DNA of 64,000 nt, taken from Seonamhaeicola sp. S2-3 (GTDB taxonomy: Bacteria; Bacteroidota; Bacteroidia; Flavobacteriales; Flavobacteriaceae). The stretch lies in the NCBI RefSeq assembly GCF_001971785.1, contig NZ_CP019389.1:1189001-1253000 (forward strand), written 5' to 3'. Both the position numbers and the translations under genes were made by a program. This document shows, piece by piece, positions 44,214-53,517 of this stretch. The notes below the pieces were generated by a model. That model was not told the DNA's origin and made no database searches. It was given only the letters and a program-made list of their open reading frames with translations. Every line of letters starts with the position of its first letter. Position 1 is the stretch's first letter.

Positions 44214-46257
44214 TTAAATAGGCTAACTGAAAGGGCAATACAACTTCTACTCTTGTACCTACACTTTTATTAATAATTTTAACTTGTGCGTTTGTTTTTT
44301 TGGTTTTGTTTAAAACCGCAATTCTATCTTTTGTAATTTTTATACCCAATGATGTGTGCGCCATATTCTTTTTGTTTGCAAGTGGCATACCCACACCGTT
44401 ATCATCTACACTGTAACACAGTTGTTGGTTGTTTATTTTTTTAACTTGAATGGTAATTACACCAGCATCGTTAAGTTTTGACACACCGTGCCAAATACTA
44501 TTTTCAACAAAAGGCTGCATAATCATTGATGGAACTAAAACGTTACTTTTATCAATGTCATCATCAACAGTAATTTCATAATTGAATGTGTTAGGAATGC
44601 GTTTTTTTTCAATATCTAAATAATTTTCTAACAGTTTTATATCTTCTTCAACAGTAATATTTTCATACATAGACACCTCTAATGTCTGTCTCATTAGTTT
44701 GGAAAATTTAGTAAGGTAATTTGACGCATCATCAACCTTATTACTAACAATATAATTATTTATAGAATTTAATGTATTGAAAATGAAATGCGGATTCATT
44801 TGAGCACGTAATGCTCTTAATTCGGTTGTAGCAACTTTGGTGTTAAAATCGGCGTCTCGTTTTTTCTTATAAAAAACCATTAGCCCAATTACAAAACATA
44901 CAATAATACCGCCAACAGCTAAATAGGTTGTTTTTATAAATTTTTGTCTCTCTAATTCATTTGCAAAAACTAACTGTTCTTGTTTGTGATTATTTTCTAG
45001 TATACTTTTTTCATTTTGGTACTTGTATTTTTCTTCAAGTCTTACTAACTCTCCTTTCTTTTCAATTGAATTAAAACTGTCTTTTAATTTAACTGCTTCA
45101 TTAATATAATTATAAGCGTTTTTATAGTTTTTTAATTGCTTGTTTACTTGTGTTAAACCTTCTAAAGCAGATACTTGCAATGATAAATTTTGGACTTTTT
45201 TAGCTAAATTATAGGCGTTTTGATAATGATTTTTAGCTTTATATAAATTACTTGTATTTAAGTAACTTTCTCCCATATAGTTATAAACTATGGCTAAATT
45301 GTTGGTATTGCTCAACTTTTGATAAAGCGCTTTAGCTTTGTTAAAATTGTTTAGCGCTTTATTGTGTTTTTTTAATCCAACGTTTACAATGCCTATATTA
45401 GTTAGGGCGCTGGCCATTCCCAATTTATTTCCGCTTTTTTGCATTATACCATATGATTTTTGGTAATTTTCAATGGCTTTTTGTTGCTGACGTAAATAAT
45501 CATAAATGTTACCAATATTGTTGTAACTATTTGCTAAACCGTATTTATAATCTAAAGTTTTATAAATTTTTGAAGCTTTTTCATGATATACTAATGCCTT
45601 ATTATATGTTTTTAACTTAGTATATAAAATCCCAAGGTTTTCGGTGGTATTAGCAAAATCTAAACTAAGAGTATCATTTAAATGCCTATAAATAGTAAGT
45701 GCCTCTAAATAATTTGATAAAGACGTTGGGTAATCAGACAAATACATGTAATTCACCCCCATACTGTTAAGCATTTTCGCCATTAACACACTATCGTTGG
45801 CTTTTTTAAAGGCTTCAAAGGCTTCAATATTACATTTATTAGCCTTAATATAATCACTTTTGTTGAAATAAATGAGACCTTTATTATAAATAAGTCTTGC
45901 CTGCTTATTAAAATTATTATCGGCTTTATAAATTTCACCTGCCTTATCATACATAGCTAAAGCCATAGAATCATTACCTATAGTTGAATAATTATGCCCC
46001 TTGTATTGATATGCTCTGGCTTCTTTATCTGTATCTTTTAAACTTTTGGCAAGTGCAACTGCTTCATCTAAGACTTTTAACCCTTTTTTTGTGTTAATGG
46101 AATAGTAATAATACCCTAAATCTGTTAACAAATTTAATCTTGTAGAATCTGACAACTTAGTGCTTCGCAATTGATTTTCTAAAGAGTCTATTTCTCTCTG
46201 TTGAGCTACCAAAACAACACTTAGTAAAAAAAACAAGTAGCATATTTTTTTAAACAT
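44203..46257 (-). CDS. TPR sensor histidine kinase (LytS-type)
   Basis: The 684 residues show a signal peptide, about 7-8 tetratricopeptide repeats (roughly 75-400: AMALAMYDKAGEIYKADNNF, LANSYNNIGNIYDYLRQQQK), and a coiled stretch. One membrane helix follows (TTYLAVGGIIVCFVIGLMVF). The cytoplasmic part is a His_kinase/HATPase with the phosphorylated His in RAQMNPHFIFNTLNSINNY. Periplasmic TPRs are the sensor. It is translationally coupled to the regulator at 43464. This layout is common in Bacteroidota; the signal is unknown. Confidence 0.93.
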   Translation of the reverse strand: MFKKICYLFFLLSVVLVAQQREIDSLENQLRSTKLSDSTRLNLLTDLGYYYYSINTKKGLKVLDEAVALAKSLKDTDKEARAYQYKGHNYSTIGNDSMALAMYDKAGEIYKADNNFNKQARLIYNKGLIYFNKSDYIKANKCNIEAFEAFKKANDSVLMAKMLNSMGVNYMYLSDYPTSLSNYLEALTIYRHLNDTLSLDFANTTENLGILYTKLKTYNKALVYHEKASKIYKTLDYKYGLANSYNNIGNIYDYLRQQQKAIENYQKSYGIMQKSGNKLGMASALTNIGIVNVGLKKHNKALNNFNKAKALYQKLSNTNNLAIVYNYMGESYLNTSNLYKAKNHYQNAYNLAKKVQNLSLQVSALEGLTQVNKQLKNYKNAYNYINEAVKLKDSFNSIEKKGELVRLEEKYKYQNEKSILENNHKQEQLVFANELERQKFIKTTYLAVGGIIVCFVIGLMVFYKKKRDADFNTKVATTELRALRAQMNPHFIFNTLNSINNYIVSNKVDDASNYLTKFSKLMRQTLEVSMYENITVEEDIKLLENYLDIEKKRIPNTFNYEITVDDDIDKSNVLVPSMIMQPFVENSIWHGVSKLNDAGVITIQVKKINNQQLCYSVDDNGVGMPLANKKNMAHTSLGIKITKDRIAVLNKTKKTNAQVKIINKSVGTRVEVVLPFQLAYLNDD

Positions 46258-46892
46258 AAAAGGGTTAAAATATTGTTATTAAACCAAATATATAAACAAT
46301 AGAGAGAATACACTATTAACATAAAACAAAAAACTACAAATAATAAGTAAAAGACGGCAAATAATAAATTTAGGTATTCTGTTAATAGCTGCAGTTCTAT
46401 TTTCATGGCGCTATTAATTAATCCTGACCACAATGAAATCATTATCTCAAATAAGTATTACCAATTTGGTGTTTGTTCATTCTATTATAAATTTTCAACA
46501 TTTATACTCTAAACCAAAAAGTAATAAATCTTCTAAAATAGACTACTATACATTAGGCTTATTTCTAGACCAAATTTATTGGTTTGAGCAAAAAAACTTG
46601 TTTCTGATATAGCTTTCTACTAGTATAGGAATATAAATACACTCTGAATTCAAAAGCATAAATAGAGTAGAAATCATTTTAAAAAATCTTTAGCTGATAC
46701 TTCCTAAAACAGAGCATACTTAAGGGACCAAAAAAGTTTTTGCTAACCTTAATAAATCAATAATAAACATAAAAATTTTAAAAAAATGAATATAAAACAG
46801 TTACCCTCAATCTTAAAAGTATTTAAACAAATCAAGCCGTAGCCTTCCTGAAAGCCTTGCGGTATTATTATTAATTCATACACACTCTCAAC
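46258..46892. other. 635-bp gene-free stretch
   Basis: No convincing gene is seen. It is AT-rich, separates the kinase from the divergent secreted-protein genes, and must hold both promoters. An 18-codon ORF from ATG 46786 to TAG 46842 has no supporting feature. No clear palindrome or phased repeat was found, so it may hold decayed DNA at the edge of an accessory cluster. Confidence 0.6.
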
Positions 46893-48191
46893 ATGAAACT
46901 TTTTTTTAAGAATGTTTTTTTTTCGCTGCTTTTTTTGTTTTCACTATCTACAAGCGCACAACAACAAAACACTGATGTGAAATATAAACGCAGTTCGCTG
47001 CACACCCTCATGATTAGTGATCCAAAACAGGAATATGCCAATACCATCCAAGACATTTTTGTTAATGCCCCTTTGCCCAACAAGTTCAACAACCACATGG
47101 TATTTACTAGGCTAATTCCTAAAAACGATACGACCTTGGCTTATACAAAACCAAAAGCTAGCGAACACCCCAAAAAGAAAGGGCTACTATCGAAAGTTTC
47201 CTTAAAATCTAACAATAATAGTTCTGATGACACCCAACATTTGGCCATATTAAATTATTTAAACAGTAAAAATATTGCTAAAGACATGGTTGCTAAATGG
47301 TTTAACAGAAGTGAAAACGGTGGTTTTAATATGGATTTAATAGCCGAAAGAGGCTTTTATAACGCCACCGATTTGGATGTGAAAATTGCCAACAATAGTG
47401 AACGCGGTTCGGCTATGTTAGCCGATGCAGGCGAAGCTCTTATAAAAAACACCTTTGTGGTGGTCAACAATTTTAAGTACACCAACAAAGAAGAAATAGC
47501 CAACCAAGCCAAAGGCATTTTGGGTAGCGTTTCAGATGTAGCTTCAATTCTCGGAAAAAACGATGTGGCAACGGTATCTGAGGCAACCTCTGCAGGCGTT
47601 GAAGTTGCTGGAAAAGGTTACATCATCAAAACCCAAGCCTTTTTGTACAAGCTAGTTTGGAACGATGACATAGCTGGGATATTTTACAATAGCTACTGGA
47701 CGGAAGATAGTGCCATTGATCCCGAAAAGAAAAATGCTTTTGATGAGACCAACCTATTCAAGTTTGAATACATTGGTAACGCCACCTCTTGGGCCGATGT
47801 ACAAAGCACCGTTTATACCAAAAAAAGCAACGAAGATTTAATAAGTATTGCAACGGTTAGAGCGGTTGACAACGTTATTGCCAAACTACAAAGGGAATTT
47901 GAAGTCTTCAGAACAAAAACGCCACTGATAAGTACAGATCCTTTGGCAGCAAAAATTGGCCTCAAAGAAGGTTTGGAAAAAGGAGACAAATATGAAGTTT
48001 TGGAACAAGTACTCAATGAAAATGGAGTTATTGAATACGAACGCTTAGGCGTTATAAAAGTTGAAAAGGATCTCATTTGGGACAACCGCTTTAATGCCAA
48101 CGAAGAAAATCCTTCAGAATTGGAATATACCACCTTTAGCGGAGGAAAAAACAAATATTTCCCAGGTATGCTAATTAGACAAATTAATTAA
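46893..48191 (+). CDS. Uncharacterised secreted protein, first gene of a four-gene cassette
   Basis: The 432-residue protein has a signal peptide (SLLFLFSLSTSAQQQ). The mature part contains KYKRSSLHTLMISDPKQEYA, MVAKWFNRSENGGFNMDLIAERGFYNA and NTFVVVNNFKY, and ends YFPGMLIRQIN. These segments match, from memory, a hypothetical-protein family conserved in gut Bacteroides and other Bacteroidota. No enzymatic motif is seen; there are few Cys, mixed alpha/beta character. It starts a run of same-strand genes with 17-20-bp gaps. Location is periplasm or outer membrane. The function is unknown. Confidence 0.75.
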   Translation: MKLFFKNVFFSLLFLFSLSTSAQQQNTDVKYKRSSLHTLMISDPKQEYANTIQDIFVNAPLPNKFNNHMVFTRLIPKNDTTLAYTKPKASEHPKKKGLLSKVSLKSNNNSSDDTQHLAILNYLNSKNIAKDMVAKWFNRSENGGFNMDLIAERGFYNATDLDVKIANNSERGSAMLADAGEALIKNTFVVVNNFKYTNKEEIANQAKGILGSVSDVASILGKNDVATVSEATSAGVEVAGKGYIIKTQAFLYKLVWNDDIAGIFYNSYWTEDSAIDPEKKNAFDETNLFKFEYIGNATSWADVQSTVYTKKSNEDLISIATVRAVDNVIAKLQREFEVFRTKTPLISTDPLAAKIGLKEGLEKGDKYEVLEQVLNENGVIEYERLGVIKVEKDLIWDNRFNANEENPSELEYTTFSGGKNKYFPGMLIRQIN

Positions 48192-48210
48192 CATTAAATA
48201 CTAAAACAAC

Positions 48211-48738
48211 ATGATACAAAAAACAAAACCACTATTTATTATAATTGCTTTCTTGGTAATTGGGATAAGTGCAAACGCCCAATGGAAAAATGAAAAAGCA
48301 AACAAAGACACCGAAATTTTTCGTTATGATATCGAGTGTGAAGGCATTGCAAAACTAGGCTCCAAACTTGTAAAAGTTTGGTCTTACTCCAAAAACCCAA
48401 AACATGCCATTTCGCATGCCATGAAAAATGCTGTACATGGTATCATTTTTAAAGGGTTTGCAGGCGGCGGACAAGGATGCACTTCTTTTAGCCCTTTACT
48501 AAAATCTGCTAAAACCGCAGCTGAACATGCTGAATTCTTTGATGCATTTTTTGCCGATGGCGGCGATTACCTTAAATACGTTTCTGCAGCTACAGACGGT
48601 AGCATAGCTCCTGGAGACCGATTGAAAGTAAGCAAACGCGAATACAAAATTGGCGCCGTAGTTAATGTCCAAACCGATATGTTAAGAAAACGATTGGAAG
48701 AAGAAGGCATTATAAAAGGTTTAGCATCTGGATTTTAA
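48211..48738 (+). CDS. Uncharacterised secreted protein, second gene of the cassette
   Basis: The 175 residues start with a signal peptide (FLVIGISANAQW). The mature protein has YDIECEGIAKLGSKLVKVW, HAMKNAVHGIIFKGFAGG, GCTSFSPLL, FFADGGDYLKYV and a C-terminus IIKGLASGF. Two Cys may form a disulfide. The alternation resembles the LPP20/FlgT-type small domains in which an ancestral activity has been lost, but that is uncertain. It is 19 bp after the first gene and 17 bp before the DUF6175 gene. No function is known. Confidence 0.7.
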   Translation: MIQKTKPLFIIIAFLVIGISANAQWKNEKANKDTEIFRYDIECEGIAKLGSKLVKVWSYSKNPKHAISHAMKNAVHGIIFKGFAGGGQGCTSFSPLLKSAKTAAEHAEFFDAFFADGGDYLKYVSAATDGSIAPGDRLKVSKREYKIGAVVNVQTDMLRKRLEEEGIIKGLASGF

Positions 48739-48755
48739 TTATTAATACACAACTT

Positions 48756-49712
48756 ATGAAAAAACTGAAACAGTTATACATTACCTATTGCCTATTTTTA
48801 ATAAGTGTAATAGCATTTAGCCAAGCTAAAAAACCAACAATTATGGTGGTTCCAAGTGATGCTTGGTGCATAAAAAATGGCTACGTTATGAATTTTGATG
48901 ACCAAGGCACTTTGGTTCAAATACCTGATTATCAAAAAGCATTTCAACAAGATTCCGACGTACTTTTAGTTATTAGCCAAATAAATGGCATGATGGCAGA
49001 TAGAGGTTTTCCTCTAAAAAATATGGAATCGGTCATTAAAACACTAAAATCCAATTCGGCTGAAGACAATTTACGTTCCTCTAGCGATTCGGGTAGCGGT
49101 GTAGCCGAAAGCCCTATAGATGCTTTGAAAAAAGTGGCTAAAGCAGATATTATCATGCAACTTACTTGGACGGTAAACCAAACTGGTCCTAAAAAATCCA
49201 TCACATTTAACTTGCAAGGTATAGACGCCTATACCGATAAACAAATTGCTACGGCTGCTGGCACAGGTGCGCCTTCATTTTCGGCCGAACTACCAGTATT
49301 GCTTTCCGAAGCCGTGTTAGCACACATGGATAAATTTACAGAACGTTTACAAGCCCATTTTGATGACATGTTTGAAAATGGTAGAGAAATTATTGTCCGC
49401 ATTCAAAAATGGAACGATTGGGATGGTGATTTAGATACGGAATATGGTGGTGAAGTCCTTGGTTTTGCCATTGAAGATTGGCTAGCAGACAACGCTGTAA
49501 AAGGGCGATTTAGCACCACAGACATGACCGAAAACATGGCATTGTTTGAACAAGTTAGGATTCCATTAGAAAATGAACAAGGTAGAGCTTTAGATGCACG
49601 ACGTTTTGTATATGAGCTTAGTAAATATTTAAAAAGCGCTCCATATAACATCCCAAACAAATTAGTCATGAAAGGGCTGGGAAGAGCCACCATAATTTTA
49701 GGTGGTAAATAA
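48756..49712 (+). CDS. DUF6175 family secreted protein
   Basis: The 318-residue protein has a signal peptide (CLFLISVIAFSQAK). The mature N-terminus is KKPTIMVVPSDAWCIKNGY, which I recall as a mark of DUF6175. It continues with INGMMADRGFPLKNMESVIK, VAKADIIMQLTWTVN and a C-terminal EVLGFAIEDWLADNA. The layout (a nucleotide-free alpha/beta domain with ADI-x-hydrophobic strand) resembles CsgG/LpoB-type periplasmic or outer-membrane domains. Its cysteine is not in a lipobox. It overlaps nothing and is packed between two cassette genes. Confidence 0.7.
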   Translation: MKKLKQLYITYCLFLISVIAFSQAKKPTIMVVPSDAWCIKNGYVMNFDDQGTLVQIPDYQKAFQQDSDVLLVISQINGMMADRGFPLKNMESVIKTLKSNSAEDNLRSSSDSGSGVAESPIDALKKVAKADIIMQLTWTVNQTGPKKSITFNLQGIDAYTDKQIATAAGTGAPSFSAELPVLLSEAVLAHMDKFTERLQAHFDDMFENGREIIVRIQKWNDWDGDLDTEYGGEVLGFAIEDWLADNAVKGRFSTTDMTENMALFEQVRIPLENEQGRALDARRFVYELSKYLKSAPYNIPNKLVMKGLGRATIILGGK

Positions 49713-49722
49713 ATTATTAAAA

Positions 49723-50667
49723 ATGAAAGAAATGAAAAAATTAATATTCAGTTTTATACTTATTGCCTCACTAACATTGGTAGCGCAAAATAATGTTAAT
49801 TATGACGGCATCTTTTTAGGAACCTACATTCCAAATCAAATAGAAAGTATTCCTACTTACGCAAAACGTATGTTTTCCAACAAATTAAACCAAATCATTA
49901 CAAAAAACGGTATTGCACAGGGCGGTTTTGACACACGATTTATCATAACACCAAACATTACAGTGCTTAGTAAAGATATTATGCCTACGGCACCTCCAAC
50001 AATTGCGCTAAACTTAGAGGTAACACTTTATGTTGGTGATGGTATTGAAGGCTCTTTGTTTACTAGTGAATCCTTAACAGTTAAAGGTGTAGGCTCCAAC
50101 GAAAACAAGGCTTATATGGCAGCCATAAACCAAATAAAGCCTAAAAACCAAGCATTACAAAATTTAGTAACAAGAAGCAAAGAACGCATTATTGAATACT
50201 TTAACAACAATTGCAACTTGGTTATTAAGCAAGCTGATGCATTGGCATCTCAAAACAACTATGCAGGAGCTCTAGCTTTATTATCAAGCGTTCCTGAAGT
50301 TAGCACTTGTTTTGATAAAATAAAAACCAAACTTGCTACTTATTATGACAAGGCTATTGAATTTGATTGCAAAGTTAAACTATCGGAAGCTAGTGGCATT
50401 TGGGCCGCCAACCAAGACATTAATGCCGCTAACGAAGCCGCTGCACTTTTAGCAACTGTTGAACCAACCGCACCTTGTTTCAATCAAGTTAAATCTTTAT
50501 TCTCTAAAATATCAGATAGAGTCAAAGAATTAAGCGACAGAAACTGGAACTACGCACTAAAAGTTTTAGATGTGGAAAAATCTAGAATCCAAGCGGCTAG
50601 AGATGTTGGGGTTGCTTATGGTAATAACCAACAGCCTAACACATATAATATTAGGGGGTGGTATTAA
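49723..50667 (+). CDS. CsgG/LPP20-like secreted protein, fourth gene of the cassette
   Basis: I take the ATG at 49723 (MKEMKKLIFSF); the ATG at 49732 is equally good, and a start at 49702 would overlap the previous gene. The 314 residues have a signal peptide (ILIASLTLVAQNN). The segment GIFLGTYIPNQIESIPTYAK leads into KLNQIITKNGIAQGG and NKAYMAAINQIKPKNQAL, and helices follow (ALASQNNYAGALALLSS, Cys-containing, TPR-like). The N-terminal half resembles the CsgG-like fold of envelope assembly proteins. Function is unknown. It ends the cassette; the next gene starts 44 bp on. Confidence 0.65.
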   Translation: MKEMKKLIFSFILIASLTLVAQNNVNYDGIFLGTYIPNQIESIPTYAKRMFSNKLNQIITKNGIAQGGFDTRFIITPNITVLSKDIMPTAPPTIALNLEVTLYVGDGIEGSLFTSESLTVKGVGSNENKAYMAAINQIKPKNQALQNLVTRSKERIIEYFNNNCNLVIKQADALASQNNYAGALALLSSVPEVSTCFDKIKTKLATYYDKAIEFDCKVKLSEASGIWAANQDINAANEAAALLATVEPTAPCFNQVKSLFSKISDRVKELSDRNWNYALKVLDVEKSRIQAARDVGVAYGNNQQPNTYNIRGWY

Positions 50668-50711
50668 TTACTCTCACTATAATTAATCACAAAAAATATC
50701 CAATTTTAAAA

Positions 50712-52949
50712 ATGAAAAAAAATTATAATATCATTGTATTCTTTGTATTTAGCCTTTTTTCGTCACATTTCAGTGCTCAAAGCCCAAGTTTTGAATGGGG
50801 TAACTCAATAGGGAGTTCTGATGATGATTACAGTAGTTCTATTATAACTGACTCATCGGGGAACATCTATACTACAGGATATTACACAGGAACTGTCGAC
50901 TTTGAACCTGGGCCAGGAACAACCAATATGACTGCTGTAGGAGATAAAGATATTTACATTAAAAAGACTGATTCAAATGGGAACTTCATTTGGGTTAAAT
51001 CTATAGGAGGTACTGGTTATGATATTGCCACCTCTTTAACATCAGATACGACAGGAAATTTATACATTACTGGTGGGTTTTCTGGAACTGTAGATTTTAA
51101 TCCAAATGTTGGCACATATAATTTGACTTCTTATAATAATAATTGGGATTTCTTTGTTCTAAAATTAGATAGTAATGGAAATTTTATTTGGGCTAATAGC
51201 AATGGAGGAACATCTACCGACTTATCTTACAGTATTGATTTAGATTCTTCTAATAATGTATATATAGCTGGTTTCTTCTACGGAACCACAGATTTTGATC
51301 CAGGGGTAGGAACTACTAACATAACAGCTTCAGGGTGCAATGATATCTTTATTCAGAAATTTGACCCTAATGGTAACCTTGTTTGGGTAAAAACAATTGG
51401 CAATACAGGATGTGATCAAGCCAAAAGCCTAACCATAGATAAAAATGATAATATATACACAATAGGTTCTTTTTCTGATACAGTTGACTTCGATCCAAAT
51501 GCTGGAGTATCTAATTTATCCTCTAATGGGTCTAGCGAAGTTTTCATTTTAAAGTTAGATAGTAATGGGGATTTTGTTTGGGTTAAATCATTTCAAGAAG
51601 TTTCTTCTGGAGAATTCGGTTATCAAGCTAATTCTTTAGTTACAGATAACTCGGGAGACATTATTATAACTGGGAGTTATTCTGGTACGGTAGATTTTGA
51701 CCCTGGATCTGGAATTTCTGCTCTTTCTACAAACGCTCTTGGAGATATATATGTGGTAAAATTAGATAACTCTGGAAATTTTATTTGGTTAAAATCAATG
51801 TCAAGTAATACCACAGGCCTTTACTCAAATGGAGCATCGCTAATAACAGACGCTTCTAAAAACATATATGTTTGTGGAGCTTTTAGCGGCACTATTGATT
51901 TTAATCCAAATACAGAAATTGAGAATTTAACTTCTGTAGGAGATAATGATGCTTACATTCAAAAACTTGATGCCTCTGGTAACTTTCTATGGGTAATCTC
52001 ATTTGGAACTGGAGCCCCTGGAACATGGTGTAGTGCTTATTCAATAACTAATGATTTTTCTAATAATCTATATGTAACTGGAGGTTTTAATGGAACGGTT
52101 GATTTAGATTTTAATTCTGGCATAGAAGATTATACAAGTGCTGGTAATAGAGATGTTTTTAATTTAAAAATAAATCAACAAACAGCGGAAAATATTATTT
52201 GGTCTTCCGATTCTAGTGACTATGCAAACTTTTCAGCCACAAATAATGATGGCGATTCCTTTACTTGGGAAACAGAAAACGGCAATGTTGCAGGAAAAGG
52301 CCTTATAACAGATACAAGTTTCTTTTCTAAATCTTATGATGATATTGCTGGTGCATTAACCCCAGACAATTTACTTATTACACCAACTGGAGCCATAACC
52401 GTTCCTAGTAACGCATCATCCATTTCATTTAAACTAAATGTGGAGGCTTCTAGTAGCGATCGCCCTGCAGAACACTTTGCTATTTATGTTTTTGATGAAG
52501 CCGTAGGACAATCGTTTGACACCAAAATATATGAAGAAACTTTAACAGTAGGTGGTTCTGGAACAGCTAAAGATATTACAGCAGCTATACCCATAACATT
52601 TGCTGGAAAAAACATTGGCATCATTGTAAGGCACTTTAACACCGTTGGGCAAGACAAACTATATGTAGATGATTTTGAAGTAAGTTACGAAGCATCAACA
52701 CTATCCACGGAGAAAAAAAATATTAACAACCTAACAGTATATCCAAACCCTACAAAAAACAAAGTTTATTTAAACCTAGACCAAGAAAGCTCATACGTGT
52801 TAACAAACATTAATGGTCAAGTTATAATAAGTAACATATTAGATAAAGGCGAGAATACCATAAACCTTTCTGAACTTCAAAACGGTTTGTATTTTTTAAA
52901 CATCAAGTCAAGCTTGGGAACAATTACAAAAAAAATAATAAAAAACTAG
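50712..52949 (+). CDS. T9SS-secreted seven-repeat propeller protein with adhesin domain
   Basis: I start at the ATG at 50712 (MKKNYNIIVFFVF), which puts the signal peptide at the N-terminus; 745 residues. Seven repeats of about 64 residues (SBBP type: DSSGNIYTTGYYTGTVDFE, DFDPGVGTTNIT, KLDSNGNFIWVKS) suggest a seven-bladed beta-propeller (about 30-500). A cleaved-adhesin/jelly-roll domain (about 505-665: TPDNLLITPTG, GKNIGIIVRHFN) follows. The C-terminal domain LTVYPNPTKNKVYLNLDQ...NGLYFLNIKS is a T9SS type A sorting signal. It should be exported to the surface or medium. Ligand is unknown. Confidence 0.9.
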   Translation: MKKNYNIIVFFVFSLFSSHFSAQSPSFEWGNSIGSSDDDYSSSIITDSSGNIYTTGYYTGTVDFEPGPGTTNMTAVGDKDIYIKKTDSNGNFIWVKSIGGTGYDIATSLTSDTTGNLYITGGFSGTVDFNPNVGTYNLTSYNNNWDFFVLKLDSNGNFIWANSNGGTSTDLSYSIDLDSSNNVYIAGFFYGTTDFDPGVGTTNITASGCNDIFIQKFDPNGNLVWVKTIGNTGCDQAKSLTIDKNDNIYTIGSFSDTVDFDPNAGVSNLSSNGSSEVFILKLDSNGDFVWVKSFQEVSSGEFGYQANSLVTDNSGDIIITGSYSGTVDFDPGSGISALSTNALGDIYVVKLDNSGNFIWLKSMSSNTTGLYSNGASLITDASKNIYVCGAFSGTIDFNPNTEIENLTSVGDNDAYIQKLDASGNFLWVISFGTGAPGTWCSAYSITNDFSNNLYVTGGFNGTVDLDFNSGIEDYTSAGNRDVFNLKINQQTAENIIWSSDSSDYANFSATNNDGDSFTWETENGNVAGKGLITDTSFFSKSYDDIAGALTPDNLLITPTGAITVPSNASSISFKLNVEASSSDRPAEHFAIYVFDEAVGQSFDTKIYEETLTVGGSGTAKDITAAIPITFAGKNIGIIVRHFNTVGQDKLYVDDFEVSYEASTLSTEKKNINNLTVYPNPTKNKVYLNLDQESSYVLTNINGQVIISNILDKGENTINLSELQNGLYFLNIKSSLGTITKKIIKN

Positions 52950-52953
52950 AACC

Positions 52954-53487
52954 ATGAAAACTTTTTCAAAAATAGCCTTCATTGTATGTTTTTCATTCGC
53001 TTTTAACTATTCAAGCATTTATGCCCAAAATGGTACCACACAATTCTCTGCCAAGATAAACGGTAGTGATTTTGTACCAACACCAGAAGATGGCTTTAGC
53101 CAAATTTTTGCGGTATTGGTAAAAACGCCCATGTTCTTTCAACTAAGCATTAACGGCAGTACTGTTATAGATAATGTTGCCAAAAGTATTCTTGTTTCAA
53201 TAATGGACGAGAAATCGTTTAACACTGTGGGGCCAAATACCGTGTGGGACTCTAAAAACGACGGTGGGAAAGGTGTTCCCGTAGGGCACTATTTTGAAGT
53301 AGAGAACGATAATGAAAAAGAAGCCACTACTGAATCTACTGAAGATTCTTATTTAAAAATCACTTTTATTGACAAAACCAAACGCATTGTTTCTGGAGAA
53401 TTTAGGTTTACTGCTTCAGATGGCGTAAACACCTACTCCATTACCGATGGTGTTTTCACCAATGTATCCTATAAGAATAAAATATAG
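52954..53487 (+). CDS. Secreted DUF6252-like protein
   Basis: The 177-residue protein has a signal peptide (FAFNYSSIYAQNG). FSAKINGSDFVPTPEDGF, LKITFIDKTKRIVSGEFRF and TDGVFTNVSYKN recall the DUF6252 pattern (a strand-rich domain with G.F.f.a and I.dG.F). No active-site residues stand out. It begins 4 bp after the propeller gene and is likely cotranscribed. No T9SS signal is present. Confidence 0.65.
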   Translation: MKTFSKIAFIVCFSFAFNYSSIYAQNGTTQFSAKINGSDFVPTPEDGFSQIFAVLVKTPMFFQLSINGSTVIDNVAKSILVSIMDEKSFNTVGPNTVWDSKNDGGKGVPVGHYFEVENDNEKEATTESTEDSYLKITFIDKTKRIVSGEFRFTASDGVNTYSITDGVFTNVSYKNKI

Positions 53488-53517
53488 CTATTAATTAATC
53501 CTTTAAAATTCTAAAAA

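Noticed and set aside
46221-46442. A 73-codon minus-strand ORF upstream of the kinase
   Set aside because: It overlaps the kinase signal peptide region and reads as low-complexity hydrophobic sequence with no support.
46786-46842. An 18-codon ORF (MNIKQLPSILKVF) before the secreted cassette
   Set aside because: Too short, with no clear ribosome signal or domain; it is mentioned only as part of the gene-free stretch.
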